This document shows positions 51,792 to 62,496 of a stretch of DNA of 64,000 nt, in pieces. Made by a program: the position numbers and the translations under genes. Under the pieces are notes generated by a model. It did no database searches. It was not told where the DNA came from and worked only from the letters and a program-made list of their open reading frames with translations. The stretch is from the NCBI RefSeq assembly GCF_963678635.1, contig NC_087065.1, forward strand, positions 35,021,807-35,085,806. The letters are read 5' to 3'. Position 1 is the stretch's first letter; each line of letters begins with the position of its first letter. This stretch comes from Symsagittifera roscoffensis (Eukaryota; Xenacoelomorpha; Acoela; Convolutidae).

Positions 51792-51894
51792 GTAAAAGTA
51801 CACTTTTTATTTTTAAATGTAAATTTTTGCCGTAAAGTTACGATACGATGTAGTGAATTGTTTAATTATTTATGTAATTTAACTCTTAGCAACT

Positions 51895-52260
51895 ATCCTT
51901 TTGGTGAGAAACACGGAGAATGATGATGGAATATGGATGTTGAAGTCAAAAAGCTTCATAGGCTCCATACATCATCTAACATGGTACATCCTCGATTTAG
52001 AACAGACGGCAGCTGCACTACGCCCTTTGGTAAAAAAATACAGAAATAAAATAAACCAATTGACTGGAAACCAGAACACAATACATCGTTTCAAAACACT
52101 CTAAAGTTGGTTTCTGAAACAACACCAAACTAATTTTTTGATCAACATTTGGACACACGCGTAGTATGCGATGCTTATAAATCAAGTTTAGGAGCTTCAC
52201 TCGAAAAACATTCAGGGAAGGCTGGGTGGCATTGGCCTATGCGTCACGTTTCTTAGGTTC
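51895..52260 (+). pseudogene. Gypsy-type pol fragment (RT connection and start of RNase H)
   Basis: SKSFIGSIHHLTWYILDLEQ then AAALRPLVKKYRNK fits the RT-to-RNase H linker of gypsy elements. After a stop, RVVCDAYKSSLGASLEKHSG supplies the first RNase H strand with its Asp, and a final frame gives AYASRFL. It is unrelated in sequence to the pol at 24.6-28.9 kb. It abuts the assembly gap, so the rest may lie unresolved. Confidence 0.6.
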
Positions 52261-52356
52261 CCTTCAGAAAAAAAAATTGTTTAATGATTCAGAGTTACTT
52301 GGGTAGTTTGGGACACTTACTCGGGGTAGTTTGGGCGTAGTTATGGAAAACATTTT

Positions 52357-52556
52357 NNNNNNNNNNNNNNNNNNNNNNNNNNNNNNNNNNNNNNNNNNNN
52401 NNNNNNNNNNNNNNNNNNNNNNNNNNNNNNNNNNNNNNNNNNNNNNNNNNNNNNNNNNNNNNNNNNNNNNNNNNNNNNNNNNNNNNNNNNNNNNNNNNNN
52501 NNNNNNNNNNNNNNNNNNNNNNNNNNNNNNNNNNNNNNNNNNNNNNNNNNNNNNNN
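52357..52556. other. Assembly gap (200 N)
   Basis: Exactly 200 undefined bases, a usual scaffold placeholder. ORFs running through it are meaningless. Confidence 0.99.
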
Positions 52557-53340
52557 GCCGTTCAAACAGAGGAAAACAGAGCAATCACGAGCACGCAAAC
52601 CAGCAATACACATCAGGAGTCAAACGAACGTTGCTGGAGCCGGGTCAATCCACACAATTGCACACCAAACGAAGAACCTCCCACAATGACCAATATAGAA
52701 CTCGAGGCAAGTCACATAAGATTACTGAGGGGATCGTTGTCACAGTCATTCAATCAACAAGGACCAACACTTTTTCAGCTTCTTCATTACTTTTCATGAC
52801 CAAAAGATGCAAATTAATTTCGAAGACTTCAAACAGGAGCTAAAATTAACTGCAACAACATACAAACTTGCCTCCGTTGTACCTGAAACAATAAAATCTT
52901 TGCGAAAAACACCACACGGCGTAACAAAAAATTTAGCTTATGAAGCACTCATGAGTAGAAAAACAAATATTCTTTCTGACATAGCAAGGACTAGTTCACC
53001 TAATAACCTCAACCTCACGGATGTTTAGATCGAAAGAACCTCACAAAGTCCCATCTACCAGCAGAGATTATGCACGACTTGCAACGATGGTCTGAGAAGG
53101 GGTGTCAGTCAAACTACGTTCGCAGATGCCAGCAGACATACAAGAGACAAGTAAATCACCAACGCAGCAAACACCAGTAGAACAATCTAAAAAGGCTATA
53201 GAAATAACTAAGGATAGGCTGAACATTAGTTATAAAGGGAAACAGGCACCAATTGACAAAAACATTAAAAAGCGGTAAGACCAGGTAGCGAAAAAGACAA
53301 TCCGAATGGCCACCAAGGTAAAGGAGTCTAAAACATTCGA
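52557..53340 (+). other. Coding-like fragment of unknown identity
   Basis: Composition is less AT-rich and protein-like on plus: MTNIELEASHIRLLRGSLSQ near 52686, and a 73-codon ORF at 52807-53028 (MQINFEDFKQELKLT ... NILSDIARTSS). It is probably a piece of a retroelement gag adjoining the gap; I cannot name it. Confidence 0.3.
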
Positions 53341-55835
53341 AAAAAATACAAAACTATGATAGGAAAATTTTGACGTACACACCACACACAGCACGAAATT
53401 TTGTTTGCGGTGTTATGAAGAAACTATTGTTGGTAACATGTAAATTTGTTGCTAAAATGCTTGAAATATTTTCAATTCAAAATTTTCGTATTTTCAAAAA
53501 CTGGAAAAGAGTCTGTTGCTAACAAATTGTGTTGATCTGAGACATCGTACGCAGGGAAATTAAAAATTTTGAAACTAAAAAGTTTAAAATGCAGACATGG
53601 TAATTCTACCCCACAATCCATATAGGCTGATAAAGAACTTCTAACGAGTTTCTTCGAATTTTTATTTCTGCATCCAATGAACGCTGCAGAAACTATTAGC
53701 CTTTTTAAACTGAAATATGACGAGCCATTTGAAAGAATTTAGGAAGGTTATAGACAGAAACTGTTATTCATTTTGGCTTAAAAACGTGACTCAGTGAAAT
53801 TAATTGTGGAGGTTTTGCAAGATGAGGACATAGCATTAGTTGAACGTTTTCTCTTTTTTTTAGGAAATACGAAACAAAACTCTAGTTTTTTTTTGTAGAC
53901 TATTTTATTGGTTGATAAATTGATTATGAAAAGCACTTCACCCTTACTTATCATAGTCCTCAGTTTGGTTTGTGGTGCAATTTTTGATAAAGCAAGTACC
54001 GGGTTTTGATAAGGCAAGCTATTATGCGTCTGCATACAGATAAGGGGTTCAATTAAAAGTAGTTTGAAACAAATTGAAAGTGGGCAGTTGGTATTCAGGA
54101 AAACCTTCATACAAATAATTGTAGTGATGTTTCCGATTTCGGAAGAAGATTGATTATTGCTAAGTATAAAATGTTTGAAAGTATTCTGCTTTCAACAAAG
54201 TTGTTGAAGTTTTTAGATGAAAAGTAGCACCAATCATTAGTTACAATGTAGTAAAGGCAAGACGTGAGGCCGTCCGGTCCAGGTAAGCTTTTCATATTCA
54301 TTTTATTTATAATCAAACATTTTTCAATTTCTGTAAAGTAAATTTAGCAATCATTCTCAACAGTTTTGCATTTAATGTTACAAACAAAGTCGTTACCAGT
54401 TAAGAAGCTATTAAATAAGAGTCTTAAGAGGAGCTCCTTGACAAACATTTTTTTTTTCAAAATACCTTAAGTTTTTCTCATTGTAACATTTGCCTGGAAA
54501 TACCTAACGACGGGAATTAAAGCGAAGTTCTAAAATGACTGGTTAGCGTCTAAACATAGTTTATCATGCTTTTAACCGTCTCTACCAAAGCCAGTTCAAA
54601 ATTTGGTCCATCAACATTGGGTCGACAAAGTCGTTACAGTTTAGAGGTTATCGGCCGAGGCTCTTAAGTTAACAAAGTTACATGCAAAAAGAGTGAGCTC
54701 ATGCTGGGTCTCAGTATCCCCAGACCACAGGGTCTTTTTTAAAAAGAGGGCTAATACCTTATTATCATTTTTACTTTGTTTTTGTTCAGTAGATAAAACC
54801 ATCATACCCATCCGAGATGGATCAACCTCTTCCCTCCACTCCTAGCTTTTCATATTCTAAAAATTGAATATGATAAGAAATATATTCAGTTCAAGACATT
54901 CCGGGAAGCTAAAAAATGGTTAAAACCCAGTTCAATGTCTTCTCTCAAGAACTTTCCGGATTTGTGGTATTCACCAAATAAGCTCTCTCGTCAGCGCCGG
55001 AAAGGGTTGCAATCTCGGCTCTCGGCCTTCCCGAGTGATAAAGTCTGCATTCTAACGATTGTGTCAGCATAATCGTTACCTTTCGGATCTTCACAATCGT
55101 TTTCTAAATTTTCATATGCTTTTTCAGTGTTCTGTTATTTTCTGACTCTCGAAAATTGTTTTTCCGAGTTTCGTGGTTTTTCAATTTTTGCGAAATCTCA
55201 AGGTTGTAAACGTGCTCTTACAACCGAACGAACTTTCAAAATTTACATGTCACTCAAAACAGACCTCATCCAATTCGCTCAATTGAACGATTAGCACTAC
55301 ATATTGTTCAAAACAGCCAATTTTCCCACTGACCTGTTCCAAATCAAAACTCATTGCTGACACGCTTTTCAGCTAAATCTGGTCGAATTTCATATACTCC
55401 GCGGACAGCCCGGTCAATGTCCCCCATGAACTTCGAGTAACTCATCCGAATGGTACAGTGTCATCAAACAGTCTTTACAAAATGCATCGAAAGAAGTTTT
55501 ATCCACATTACATCGACACACTACGAGCTACGAATAGCAATATACTACCTTGCTGAAGCCTTTTAAAACTTTCACTAATCTCCACTCTGATGATATGACT
55601 TAAGGTAAGTTGTCTTTTTGACTTTTAGTGTCAATGTCTCAAGTTAAAAATCATCTCCTAGGGTTAAAAAGTGTTTGGACGCAGGACAGTCCTGCCTACC
55701 GACAAACTAAAATTGTCTTACTATACTTCTTTGGAAATTTAGCTGATAATGATCTCGAAATTAAAATTCAGAAACTCGGTGGCTAGAAGGAACAATGACA
55801 TAATCTCCCTCTTCAAAAAATTACTCGAGACTTTC
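53341..55835. other. Intergenic DNA with a possible old LINE fragment
   Basis: No supported gene. On the minus strand 54316-54107 reads MNMKSLPGPDGLTSCLYYI then ...LAIINLLPKS, which resembles the GPDG-to-LLPK fingers region of LINE reverse transcriptases; sequence down to 53778 may continue it. The rest is AT-rich without clear features. Confidence 0.35.
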
Positions 55836-56457
55836 ATGTCATCACCAAGTAAACAATCTTCCTAGTTCGTGCACCGTTTTTGCAATAACAATTCTGATCT
55901 ACTCGAACCACCTTGATTGGCTTGATTCTTAATTGATTTCCATTGAATATCAAACTTGGGCACACCCTCAAAGTTATAGCTCAATGCTGTGTAAAACTTT
56001 CATGTAGAATTGAAATTAGTTTTTTTTTATACCATTTGAGGATGTTATACTAGCCAATGACAATTTTCAATCAGTTTCAGAGTGAGACTTTTTCCGTTGA
56101 ATGCAATCTCTAAAGAAAATTTTGTTTGATACTTCAATATAGAAACTTTTTCATCTGATCCACCATTTTTTTCCTTTGAAATAACTTTCGATTGTCATAA
56201 ATGTTAGGCTTAAAAATTTTCTAGCCACTTGTTAATTCATTTTTTAGTTAGATTTGGAGGTTTGTTTAAAATTAACAACATAAAGTTTTCTCACATACTT
56301 TTGAAAAATTGAGCAGAAACTGCAACAATTTTCGTGGCCTGACAAAAAGGAGTGATTGCAAATGATCAGAGCTTGATATTTGAGTTTTTTTTTAGAGTTA
56401 TGCTCATATTCAAATTTCACAAAGATATGAAATAAATTATTGTTTTATTTATCCTCA
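55836..56457. repeat. 622-bp tandem repeat, unit 1
   Basis: Begins ATGTCATCACCAAGTAAACA and includes CACCTTGATTGGCTTGATT, TACCATTTGAGGATGTTATA and CAATCAGTTTCAGAGTGAGA. The start recurs at 56458, 622 bp later. It has no coding sequence. Confidence 0.85.
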
Positions 56458-56653
56458 ATGTCATCACCAAGTAAACAACCTTCCTAGTTCGCGCACCGTT
56501 TGTGCAATAAAAATATTGATCTACTCAAACCACCTTGATTGGCTTGATTGCTTTATTGATTTCCAAGGACTATCAAATTTGGGCACACACTCAAAGTTAT
56601 AACTCAATGTTGTGTAAGATTTTCATGTAGAATTGAAAATAATTTCGTTTCAT
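56458..56653. repeat. 622-bp tandem repeat, first part of unit 2
   Basis: Matches 55836-56030 of unit 1 and stops at the LINE 3' end. The remainder of the unit resumes at about 60481. Confidence 0.85.
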
Positions 56654-56673
56654 TGTAGTAGTAGTAGTAGTAA
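56654..56673 (-). repeat. LINE 3' tail, (TAC)n
   Basis: On the element strand the 3' end reads ...AAGTCTTTTACTACTACTACTACTAC in short repeats. Simple-repeat 3' ends replace poly(A) in CR1/L2-like LINEs. Confidence 0.85.
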
Positions 56674-56725
56674 AAGACTTTAATTCCATTGGTGGATACA
56701 GGGTTAATATAAATATTGAATGAAC

Positions 56726-59572
56726 TTACGATCGACAATTTTTACAAAAACATTTGACAAAGAATGTGCATGATCTGTTTATATCAAACAAAGTTGAAGT
56801 TTTAAGCAGTAAAAATTTATTCAGTTTTGATTTGAACATTCCCAGGGGCATGTCGAAAGATATAATTTTCAGACGCAGAAGTTCATTGGCAGCACGGGGA
56901 GCTCGTACAAAGAAGTTATCGTCAGTTTTCAATTTCCTCGTGTTCGGTATGACGAATAGGCCACTCGTAGCGGAACGCGTAGGAAGCGAGCTGGTTGCAC
57001 TTTTGCAGTCAACATCAATAACATTGTTATGGAGCTTCCAAAGTAGAAGAATTTCAACTCTAATCAATGCATAGCTAATTGGAAGCATATTCAGATTTAG
57101 TAGCCCTGAAACATACGATGAACATTTCTTGATCCATCTTAGAACTTTGTACTGGAACAGTTCAAGCTGATGTAATAGTGTCAAAGAAGGGCACCATGCA
57201 GGAGCACCGTAAAGTAAGATTGACAGAATGAGAGTATTGTAAAGTAACTTTTTTCGACTGCAGGATACCGAGAAAGGAATATTTCGTTTCAGAAAATAAA
57301 ACAATCTGGAACATTTTATCAACTTAGTATTCAGATGGGATTTCCAGGAAAGATTGTTGGAGACTATGATACCAAGATCTTTAATTTCATCAACAAATGG
57401 TAAGATGTCTGATCCGAGCAAGAATTGGATAGAATCATCATAACCACCAAAGTTCAGAACTTTACATTTGGCAGAATGAAACTGTAAGTGATTGTTAGTT
57501 GACCAATTAAAAAGAGAATCGATATCTTTTTGAACTAATGATGGAGCAGATGAGCTATTAATCTTCAGGTCGTCTGCAAATAGATAAAATTCACTATTTA
57601 ACACATCATCGGTCATATCATTTATAAATAAAATAAACAGAAGTGGGCCGAGAACACTCCCCTGAGGAACGCCCGAGGTAACTGGCAGAGGAGACGAAAT
57701 TGATTGATTTATTAGCACACACTGATACCGGTTTGTCAGATAAGATTCAAACAACTGGAGAAATTCAAAATCAAAGCCGAGTATAACAAGTTTAGCAAGT
57801 AACAAATGATGCGGTACTGAATCAAAAGCTTTTCTCACATCAAAGTAAATGGCTAGTCCAGGAGAATTTTTATCGCAGGAAGAATAAATTGAGTCGAGAT
57901 AGATGATCAATTGGCTGATAGTACTGCGCGACTTCATGAAACCATGTTGCTGACGTTTGATTAGATGTCTAACTTTTGGATAAGTAAAGTTGAAAAGAAT
58001 TCTTTCCAGGATGAGGGAAATTCGTGGTAAAATACTAATTGGTCTGTAGTTAGTAATGTCATTGCGAGCATCAGATTTGTATAAAGGGGTAACAAAAGAA
58101 GTTTTCCACTGACTAGGCCAGTTTTTGTGTTTCAATATCCAGGCATATAAATCGTAAACGAGGGGTGATATGATATCAGAGCAGTGAGATAACACGAAAG
58201 AGGGAATATTATCCGGACCAGTATTACTAGTGTCGGGACAGTAATTCAAAAATGATTCAATATCAGGTAATGATAAGTTAAGATCGTTTAAACAAATCGA
58301 AACATTGGAGAACAAGTCTGGCAGTGTGAACATTTCTTGGTCATTGAAAACTGATGCGAAGAACTTGTTGAATCCAGTAGCTTTTTCGAGTTCAGTTGTC
58401 AAGGAAATATTGCCGTGATACATGATGGATGGAAGGGCAGAATTATAACCGAGAGTTTTGAGGAGCTTAAAACATTCGCTCGTAGAAGAAAGACTGAACT
58501 GATTAATAAAGACCTCTTTGTCCAATTCAATTGATTCAGAAAGATATCTAGTGATATCTTTCAATTTAATTGCCTGCAAATAAGAATTTTCTTTTTTTAA
58601 TTTGCGAAGTGTTGTTTCTTTCTGATTAATTAAATGAACAGTATGCGAAGAATAAAATATCGGCAACACCTTCCTTTTGGAACGTTTTAATTTAATGGCA
58701 GACTTGAACGAGCTATTGAGAAGACTATACCACTTATCAGCATAGGACTCTATTGTGCAAGAATTAAGAGATACCAAATTGTACATAGATTGAAGATAAG
58801 TATTGAAAGTTTGGATGTTAAAAGAAGATCTGGAATAGGAACTTTGCAGCTCACAAGTCGGATGGACAGAATTAAAATTAAAGAAAATGGGGTAGTGGTC
58901 GGAGAAAATTTGATTGCCAACTGATACAGGTAAGTTTATTTCATTAGAAATAACGAGATCTAGGATATTTTTGTTCTTATGTGTCGCTTCAGTAACAAAC
59001 TGCAGAAAACCATTTTCGATAATGATTTCAAGAAAAGAGCGTTCATTTGTAGAAGAAGAGGAGTAAGTATTCCAATCAATAGAAGGAAAATTAAAGTCCC
59101 CGAGAAGGTAAAAATTATAGGTATTTCCGTATCCGTATTGCTGTAAAATTTCTTCAATCTTCAACAAGTAGGACTCAATGCAATTTAGGAGGAGTTGAAT
59201 ATTAACAGAATAAATAGAAGACATGGGAGGGTTATAGATGAGAACAAAGAAGGAGGGTAGTTCGCTTAATACAACACATGAAACGGCAAATTCAAATGAC
59301 GGAATGGTAATATTCATAGCTTTGAGAGGGTCGTTGGCCGATTGTGCAATAAGTAGACCACCGTGCTGTCTTCGTTCTCGATCTGTTCTACATATAGTGA
59401 TATAAGAAGAGCCAAGAAAAATTTCAGAATCATCAATGTCGGGATTAAGCCAAGTTTCTGTAAGAAACACCAAAGAAATCAAATTAGTATTACAGAGACT
59501 AATTAATTCGTATCTCTTATCGAGTGGACATATAGATTGACAATTTAACAGTAAGCAATTCGTAGATTCTAG
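56726..59572 (-). CDS. LINE ORF2: apurinic-type endonuclease and reverse transcriptase
   Basis: 948 codons counted from the one after the TGA; the first Met is at 59482. The endonuclease starts before that Met (LLLNCQSICPLDKRYELISL). It continues FLTETWLNPDI with the Glu, LLGDFNFPSIDW with the Asp/Asn, and ends with FSDHYPIFF (SDH). The RT follows: [71 protein letters not shown], and the catalytic LFADDLKI. A C-terminal domain with many leucines and cysteines (FFVKCFCKNC) ends the protein. All catalytic residues I can check are present. It nicks target DNA and reverse-transcribes the element RNA. Confidence 0.93.
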   Translation of the reverse strand, partial: LESTNCLLLNCQSICPLDKRYELISLCNTNLISLVFLTETWLNPDIDDSEIFLGSSYITICRTDRERRQHGGLLIAQSANDPLKAMNITIPSFEFAVSCVVLSELPSFFVLIYNPPMSSIYSVNIQLLLNCIESYLLKIEEILQQYGYGNTYNFYLLGDFNFPSIDWNTYSSSSTNERSFLEIIIENGFLQFVTEATHKNKNILDLVISNEINLPVSVGNQIFSDHYPIFFNFNSVHPTCELQSSYSRSSFNIQTFNTYLQSMYNLVSLNSCTIESYADKWYSLLNSSFKSAIKLKRSKRKVLPIFYSSHTVHLINQKETTLRKLKKENSYLQAIKLKDITRYLSESIELDKEVFINQFSLSSTSECFKLLKTLGYNSALPSIMYHGNISLTTELEKATGFNKFFASVFNDQEMFTLPDLFSNVSICLNDLNLSLPDIESFLNYCPDTSNTGPDNIPSFVLSHCSDIISPLVYDLYAWILKHKNWPSQWKTSFVTPLYKSDARNDITNYRPISILPRISLILERILFNFTYPKVRHLIKRQQHGFMKSRSTISQLIIYLDSIYSSCDKNSPGLAIYFDVRKAFDSVPHHLLLAKLVILGFDFEFLQLFESYLTNRYQCVLINQSISSPLPVTSGVPQGSVLGPLLFILFINDMTDDVLNSEFYLFADDLKINSSSAPSLVQKDIDSLFNWSTNNHLQFHSAKCKVLNFGGYDDSIQFLLGSDILPFVDEIKDLGIIVSNNLSWKSHLNTKLIKCSRLFYFLKRNIPFSVSCSRKKLLYNTLILSILLYGAPAWCPSLTLLHQLELFQYKVLRWIKKCSSYVSGLLNLNMLPISYALIRVEILLLWKLHNNVIDVDCKSATSSLPTRSATSGLFVIPNTRKLKTDDNFFVRAPRAANELLRLKIISFDMPLGMFKSKLNKFLLLKTSTLFDINRSCTFFVKCFCKNCRS

Positions 59573-59581
59573 TCAATTTGA
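59567..59581 (-). promoter_or_regulatory. Candidate stop-codon readthrough site TGA-CTA
   Basis: On the element strand the sequence is TCA AAT TGA CTA GAA, with ORF1 and ORF2 in one frame on either side. UGA followed by CUA is the best-known readthrough context (alphaviruses and several animal genes). Readthrough would make an ORF1-ORF2 fusion. Confidence 0.7.
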
Positions 59582-60460
59582 GGATATGTCAACTGGCGCG
59601 CCTTTATAGTAAAGTTTAAGATTTTTGATTCGAAAATCTTTCTTGTTTTTCGCCTCGGAAGTAATCATTTGATATCGTTTGGCCAGAAGATTTTTTTCAG
59701 TTTGACGATCCGAATGTGAAAGGAACTTTTTAATATACACTCGGTTAATGTAATTCTGAAGGTAGTGACTACGAGCAAAGCAGTTATTTAAGAATCGGTC
59801 ATTAGAAGTTGTAACAAGGAGGGGTCGACATCTTGGTCTATCAGAAGCTAATTCATTTGGAGAAGATTTAGTAATCTTTCCAAGGCGTCGAATCGCAGTG
59901 ATATTATTCTCTGGATGCAATCCCATATGTTGCATTATTCCATCAATTTCTGTTGAGTCGTTTTCAATTTGCTTAAAATAAGAGCTTTCGTTTTCAGGAA
60001 TACCAGTAATAACAAACTGCAGATCAGTATTAGGTAACGATTTCTTACTGCCGGATACTATATCACTATAAGAAGGTAAAGATTTAGTGACCGCTTCTTT
60101 GACATTTTCATTCACGCCAGGGATAACTTCACTGATAAGTTTAGGGACAAGATTTGTAACCGTAGTATTTATTTTATCGCTCAAGTCATTAAATAAAGCA
60201 TCCAACTTAGCTTCGGTGCAAATTGTTGACTTATCTCCTCTCTGCAGACAGTTGTCACATAGCCACTGGAGATTTGCTTTTGTCCCTAGCCAACGCACAT
60301 CATCGATAGAAAGTCCAACACAAGGGCCATGAACCCATTTCCCACAAGAAGAGCATCCAATAGCCGAGCTGTCATCATCATTGACGGGCTTCTTGCAGAT
60401 ACATTTAGGACTGGACTCAGAGTTCAATCTGGTGGTCCTGGGTTTAGGGCCCATAATCAT
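59573..60460 (-). CDS. LINE ORF1 with PHD finger
   Basis: 295 codons from ATG 60460 (a second ATG lies two codons later). Residues 20-71 form a C4HC3 PHD finger: C20, C22, C36, C39, H44, C47, C68 and C71. A helical region and SLPSYSDIVSG follow. The C-terminal part contains FVITGIPENESS, RRLGK, RPRCRPLLVTT and EKNLLAKRYQMITSEAK, resembling the RNA-binding portion of ORF1 proteins in CR1-like LINEs. It ends ...APVDISSN-TGA. It would coat element RNA; the PHD finger may contact chromatin, which is inference. Confidence 0.9.
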   Translation of the reverse strand: MIMGPKPRTTRLNSESSPKCICKKPVNDDDSSAIGCSSCGKWVHGPCVGLSIDDVRWLGTKANLQWLCDNCLQRGDKSTICTEAKLDALFNDLSDKINTTVTNLVPKLISEVIPGVNENVKEAVTKSLPSYSDIVSGSKKSLPNTDLQFVITGIPENESSYFKQIENDSTEIDGIMQHMGLHPENNITAIRRLGKITKSSPNELASDRPRCRPLLVTTSNDRFLNNCFARSHYLQNYINRVYIKKFLSHSDRQTEKNLLAKRYQMITSEAKNKKDFRIKNLKLYYKGAPVDISSN

Positions 60461-60480
60461 TCAATATATGAAACTATTTA

Positions 60481-60900
60481 ATACCATTTGAGGATGTTTG
60501 ATACCATTTGAGGATGTTATACTAGCTAATGACAATTTTCAATCAGTTTCAGAGTGAGACTTTTTTTGTTGAATGCAATCTCTGCGGAAATTTATTTGAT
60601 ATTTCAATATAGTAATTTTTTATCTGATCCACCAATTTTTTTTCTCTTGAAATAACTTTCGATTGTCATAAAAGTTACGCTTAAAGATTTTCTAGCCACT
60701 TGTTCTTTCATTTTTAAGATAGATTTGGAAGTCTGTACAGAACAAACAAAAAAAGTTTTCTCACATTTTTTTGAACAATTGAGCACAAGCTGCAACAATT
60801 TCGGTGGCCTGACAAAAAGGATTGATTGCAAATGATCAGAGCTTGATATTTGAGTTTTTTTCATAGAGACAAGATCTTATTCAAGTTTCACAAAGACAAA
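60481..60900. repeat. 622-bp tandem repeat, second part of unit 2
   Basis: TACCATTTGAGGATGTTATA, CAATCAGTTTCAGAGTGAGA and GGCCTGACAAAAAGGA match 56031-56440 of unit 1. The block ATACCATTTGAGGATGTT is itself duplicated at the LINE junction (60481 and 60500). Confidence 0.85.
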
Positions 60901-61080
60901 CTAAATTATTCTACTGTTTGTCATAAATTTTATTCACAAAGTCTTTCTCTAGTGCAAATTCATCAGAGCAAGAAAAATCATGAGTTTGTTCCGTGAATTC
61001 GGTAGGTTTGTTTAATACGTGCATCAACAGGTTTGCTTTTTGATGAACTATTCATCCTGTTATAACTGAGTACATAAAAG

Positions 61081-61434
61081 TCACCCATCAAGATACAAAA
61101 TATTAAGTTTGGGAGAGCCTGAGGATGTTAACTTGATCCCTTTTTTTCTTAGAATTTGAAACTGCTTGAAAGGAAACTCGGGTAGCATAAGTGTTGATAA
61201 CAAACCAATGAAGCTGGACAAAATTAACCTGTTGAAACCCTGTATTTGAAACAATTCTTTCTGCAGGACATGTTGATGACCATAGAGTTTAAAACCACCT
61301 GGTTTGATCGTTTCAGGTGCATAATCAAAAAAACTATTGTATTTATCCACTAAACTCAAATGAATATATGTAAGACCTAATACTTTTGCTTTTTGGATGC
61401 AAAAAAAATAGAACTTTTTTTCAAATTCTGACAC
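61081..61434 (-). CDS. Unassigned ORF, 117 codons
   Basis: Open from ATG 61434 (MSEFEKKFYFFCIQKAKVLG) to 61081. It has plausible protein composition (YIHLSLVDKYNSFFDYAP, GFKLYGHQHVL) but no recognised domain and no neighbour that suggests a function. It could be a fragment of an unidentified element. Confidence 0.25.
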   Translation of the reverse strand: MSEFEKKFYFFCIQKAKVLGLTYIHLSLVDKYNSFFDYAPETIKPGGFKLYGHQHVLQKELFQIQGFNRLILSSFIGLLSTLMLPEFPFKQFQILRKKGIKLTSSGSPKLNILYLDG

Positions 61435-62496
61435 TTTTTGATAAATCAGTGCAGTTTAGCTGGTTTTCCTAAGCTAAGAAATAAAACGGAAAATATTTCC
61501 CATTTTACACTAAAAAATTGCCAAATTTCCCTCCAATCAAGTCGCCTCTGAAGTTTTTCAACTTCTTTCTCAGCTGTTTTCTCGTATTAAAATTGACCAA
61601 GAGGTTGATGAAGTTTCACAATCTGTTTCTGTAAATGTTCTGCCCTCAGAAGACAATTAACATTCGTTGTTTAGATTTTTGAGTTGTATGTTTTTTTTTC
61701 AGTTGCAGAGTTAGAAGGAGAGTTCACTATATGACTGTTGAGAATATTGAATTTTTGATTTTCTTGGCAGGTAGTCGCTGCACTGTTTGTTATAGTTTTA
61801 TTCATCGAAATTATAAAAGCCTGAGTCGAGGTTCTCAGCCTAATTTAGGGCATGGTTTGAGCAGTTTGAGCCCCTTTTTCAGACAATTGCTCTCAAAATT
61901 CTGCGTTCAAAGAGCGATTGAGCTGTTTTCCGGCAATTTTGAGGGACGCAAGAACGTTTAAGATTTTCATTGGCTTATTTTATGATATTAACGAATGATA
62001 AACAGTTTTAAAGTTTTGATTATGTGTGCCCTGCAACCAATACATAGGGAGAAAACAGTCAGGATAATTATTCAAAAAACTTTTCCAGATTTGTGCGGTT
62101 CTTGCTAAGATTTGAGTGGTTTTGAGCGGTTTGATCGTTACCTGTTAGGACTTGAGCGGTTTTTGAGAAAGAATCTTGAAATAGGCGAATAGGGTTATAA
62201 TCTTCCGAAGTTTGTTTTTCTATATATTTGCCACCTGGACAAGCCAACCACGTGCAGTTTCCGTCCTCGTTTTTGTTGTTGCTGGCAATCATATTCCCGG
62301 TAGTTATTGGCGCTTGGCTATGTTGGAGACTGAACATTTCCTAGTTTAATATTTGTTGTGCTTAAATCCTCGTAATGACCTTTTTCTTGGCGTTCAGAGC
62401 TCTCGCATTTTTGGCATTCAAGAAGTGAAGTTATATGAAACGAGATTTCTACACCTCGCAGTTTAAAGCGTTCGAAGCACAAAAAAAAAAGCCTTC
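61435..62496. other. Intergenic DNA without recognised gene
   Basis: AT-rich. The phrase TTGAGCGGTTT (or close variants) recurs near 61856, 62110, 62126 and 62151, suggesting a decayed short tandem repeat. Nothing else supported. Confidence 0.35.

Larger units (their letters stand above)
36960..51880. mobile_element. Decayed Polinton/Maverick element
   Basis: About 15 kb containing, as broken genes, the set typical of Polintons: protein-primed DNA polymerase B, FtsK-type packaging ATPase, retroviral-type integrase, capsid-type proteins and adenovirus-type cysteine protease. Pol B lies on minus at the left, the rest mostly on plus. Known Polintons are 15-20 kb with terminal inverted repeats. 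I could not locate the inverted repeats, so the limits given are those of recognisable genes. Nearly every gene has a frameshift or stop, so this is a fossil. Confidence 0.88.
56654..60480 (-). mobile_element. Nearly intact CR1/L2-like LINE
   Basis: A non-LTR retrotransposon on minus with ORF1 (PHD finger), a single TGA, and ORF2 (endonuclease and RT) in the same frame. The 3' end is a (TAC)n microsatellite instead of poly(A), as in several CR1/L2-type clades. The 5' UTR is only about 20 bases, so the copy may be slightly 5'-truncated. It splits unit 2 of a 622-bp tandem repeat. No clear target-site duplication was found. ORF2 is uninterrupted, so this is a young insertion. Confidence 0.9.

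Noticed and set aside
52264-52843. ORFs crossing the N run
   Set aside because: They are open only because the gap is undefined sequence.
56754-57074. 106-codon plus-strand ORF
   Set aside because: Antisense to the end of LINE ORF2, which is clearly the real frame.
61081-61434. Possible continuation of a Polinton or LINE gene
   Set aside because: No motif links it to either element; kept only as an unassigned ORF of low confidence.
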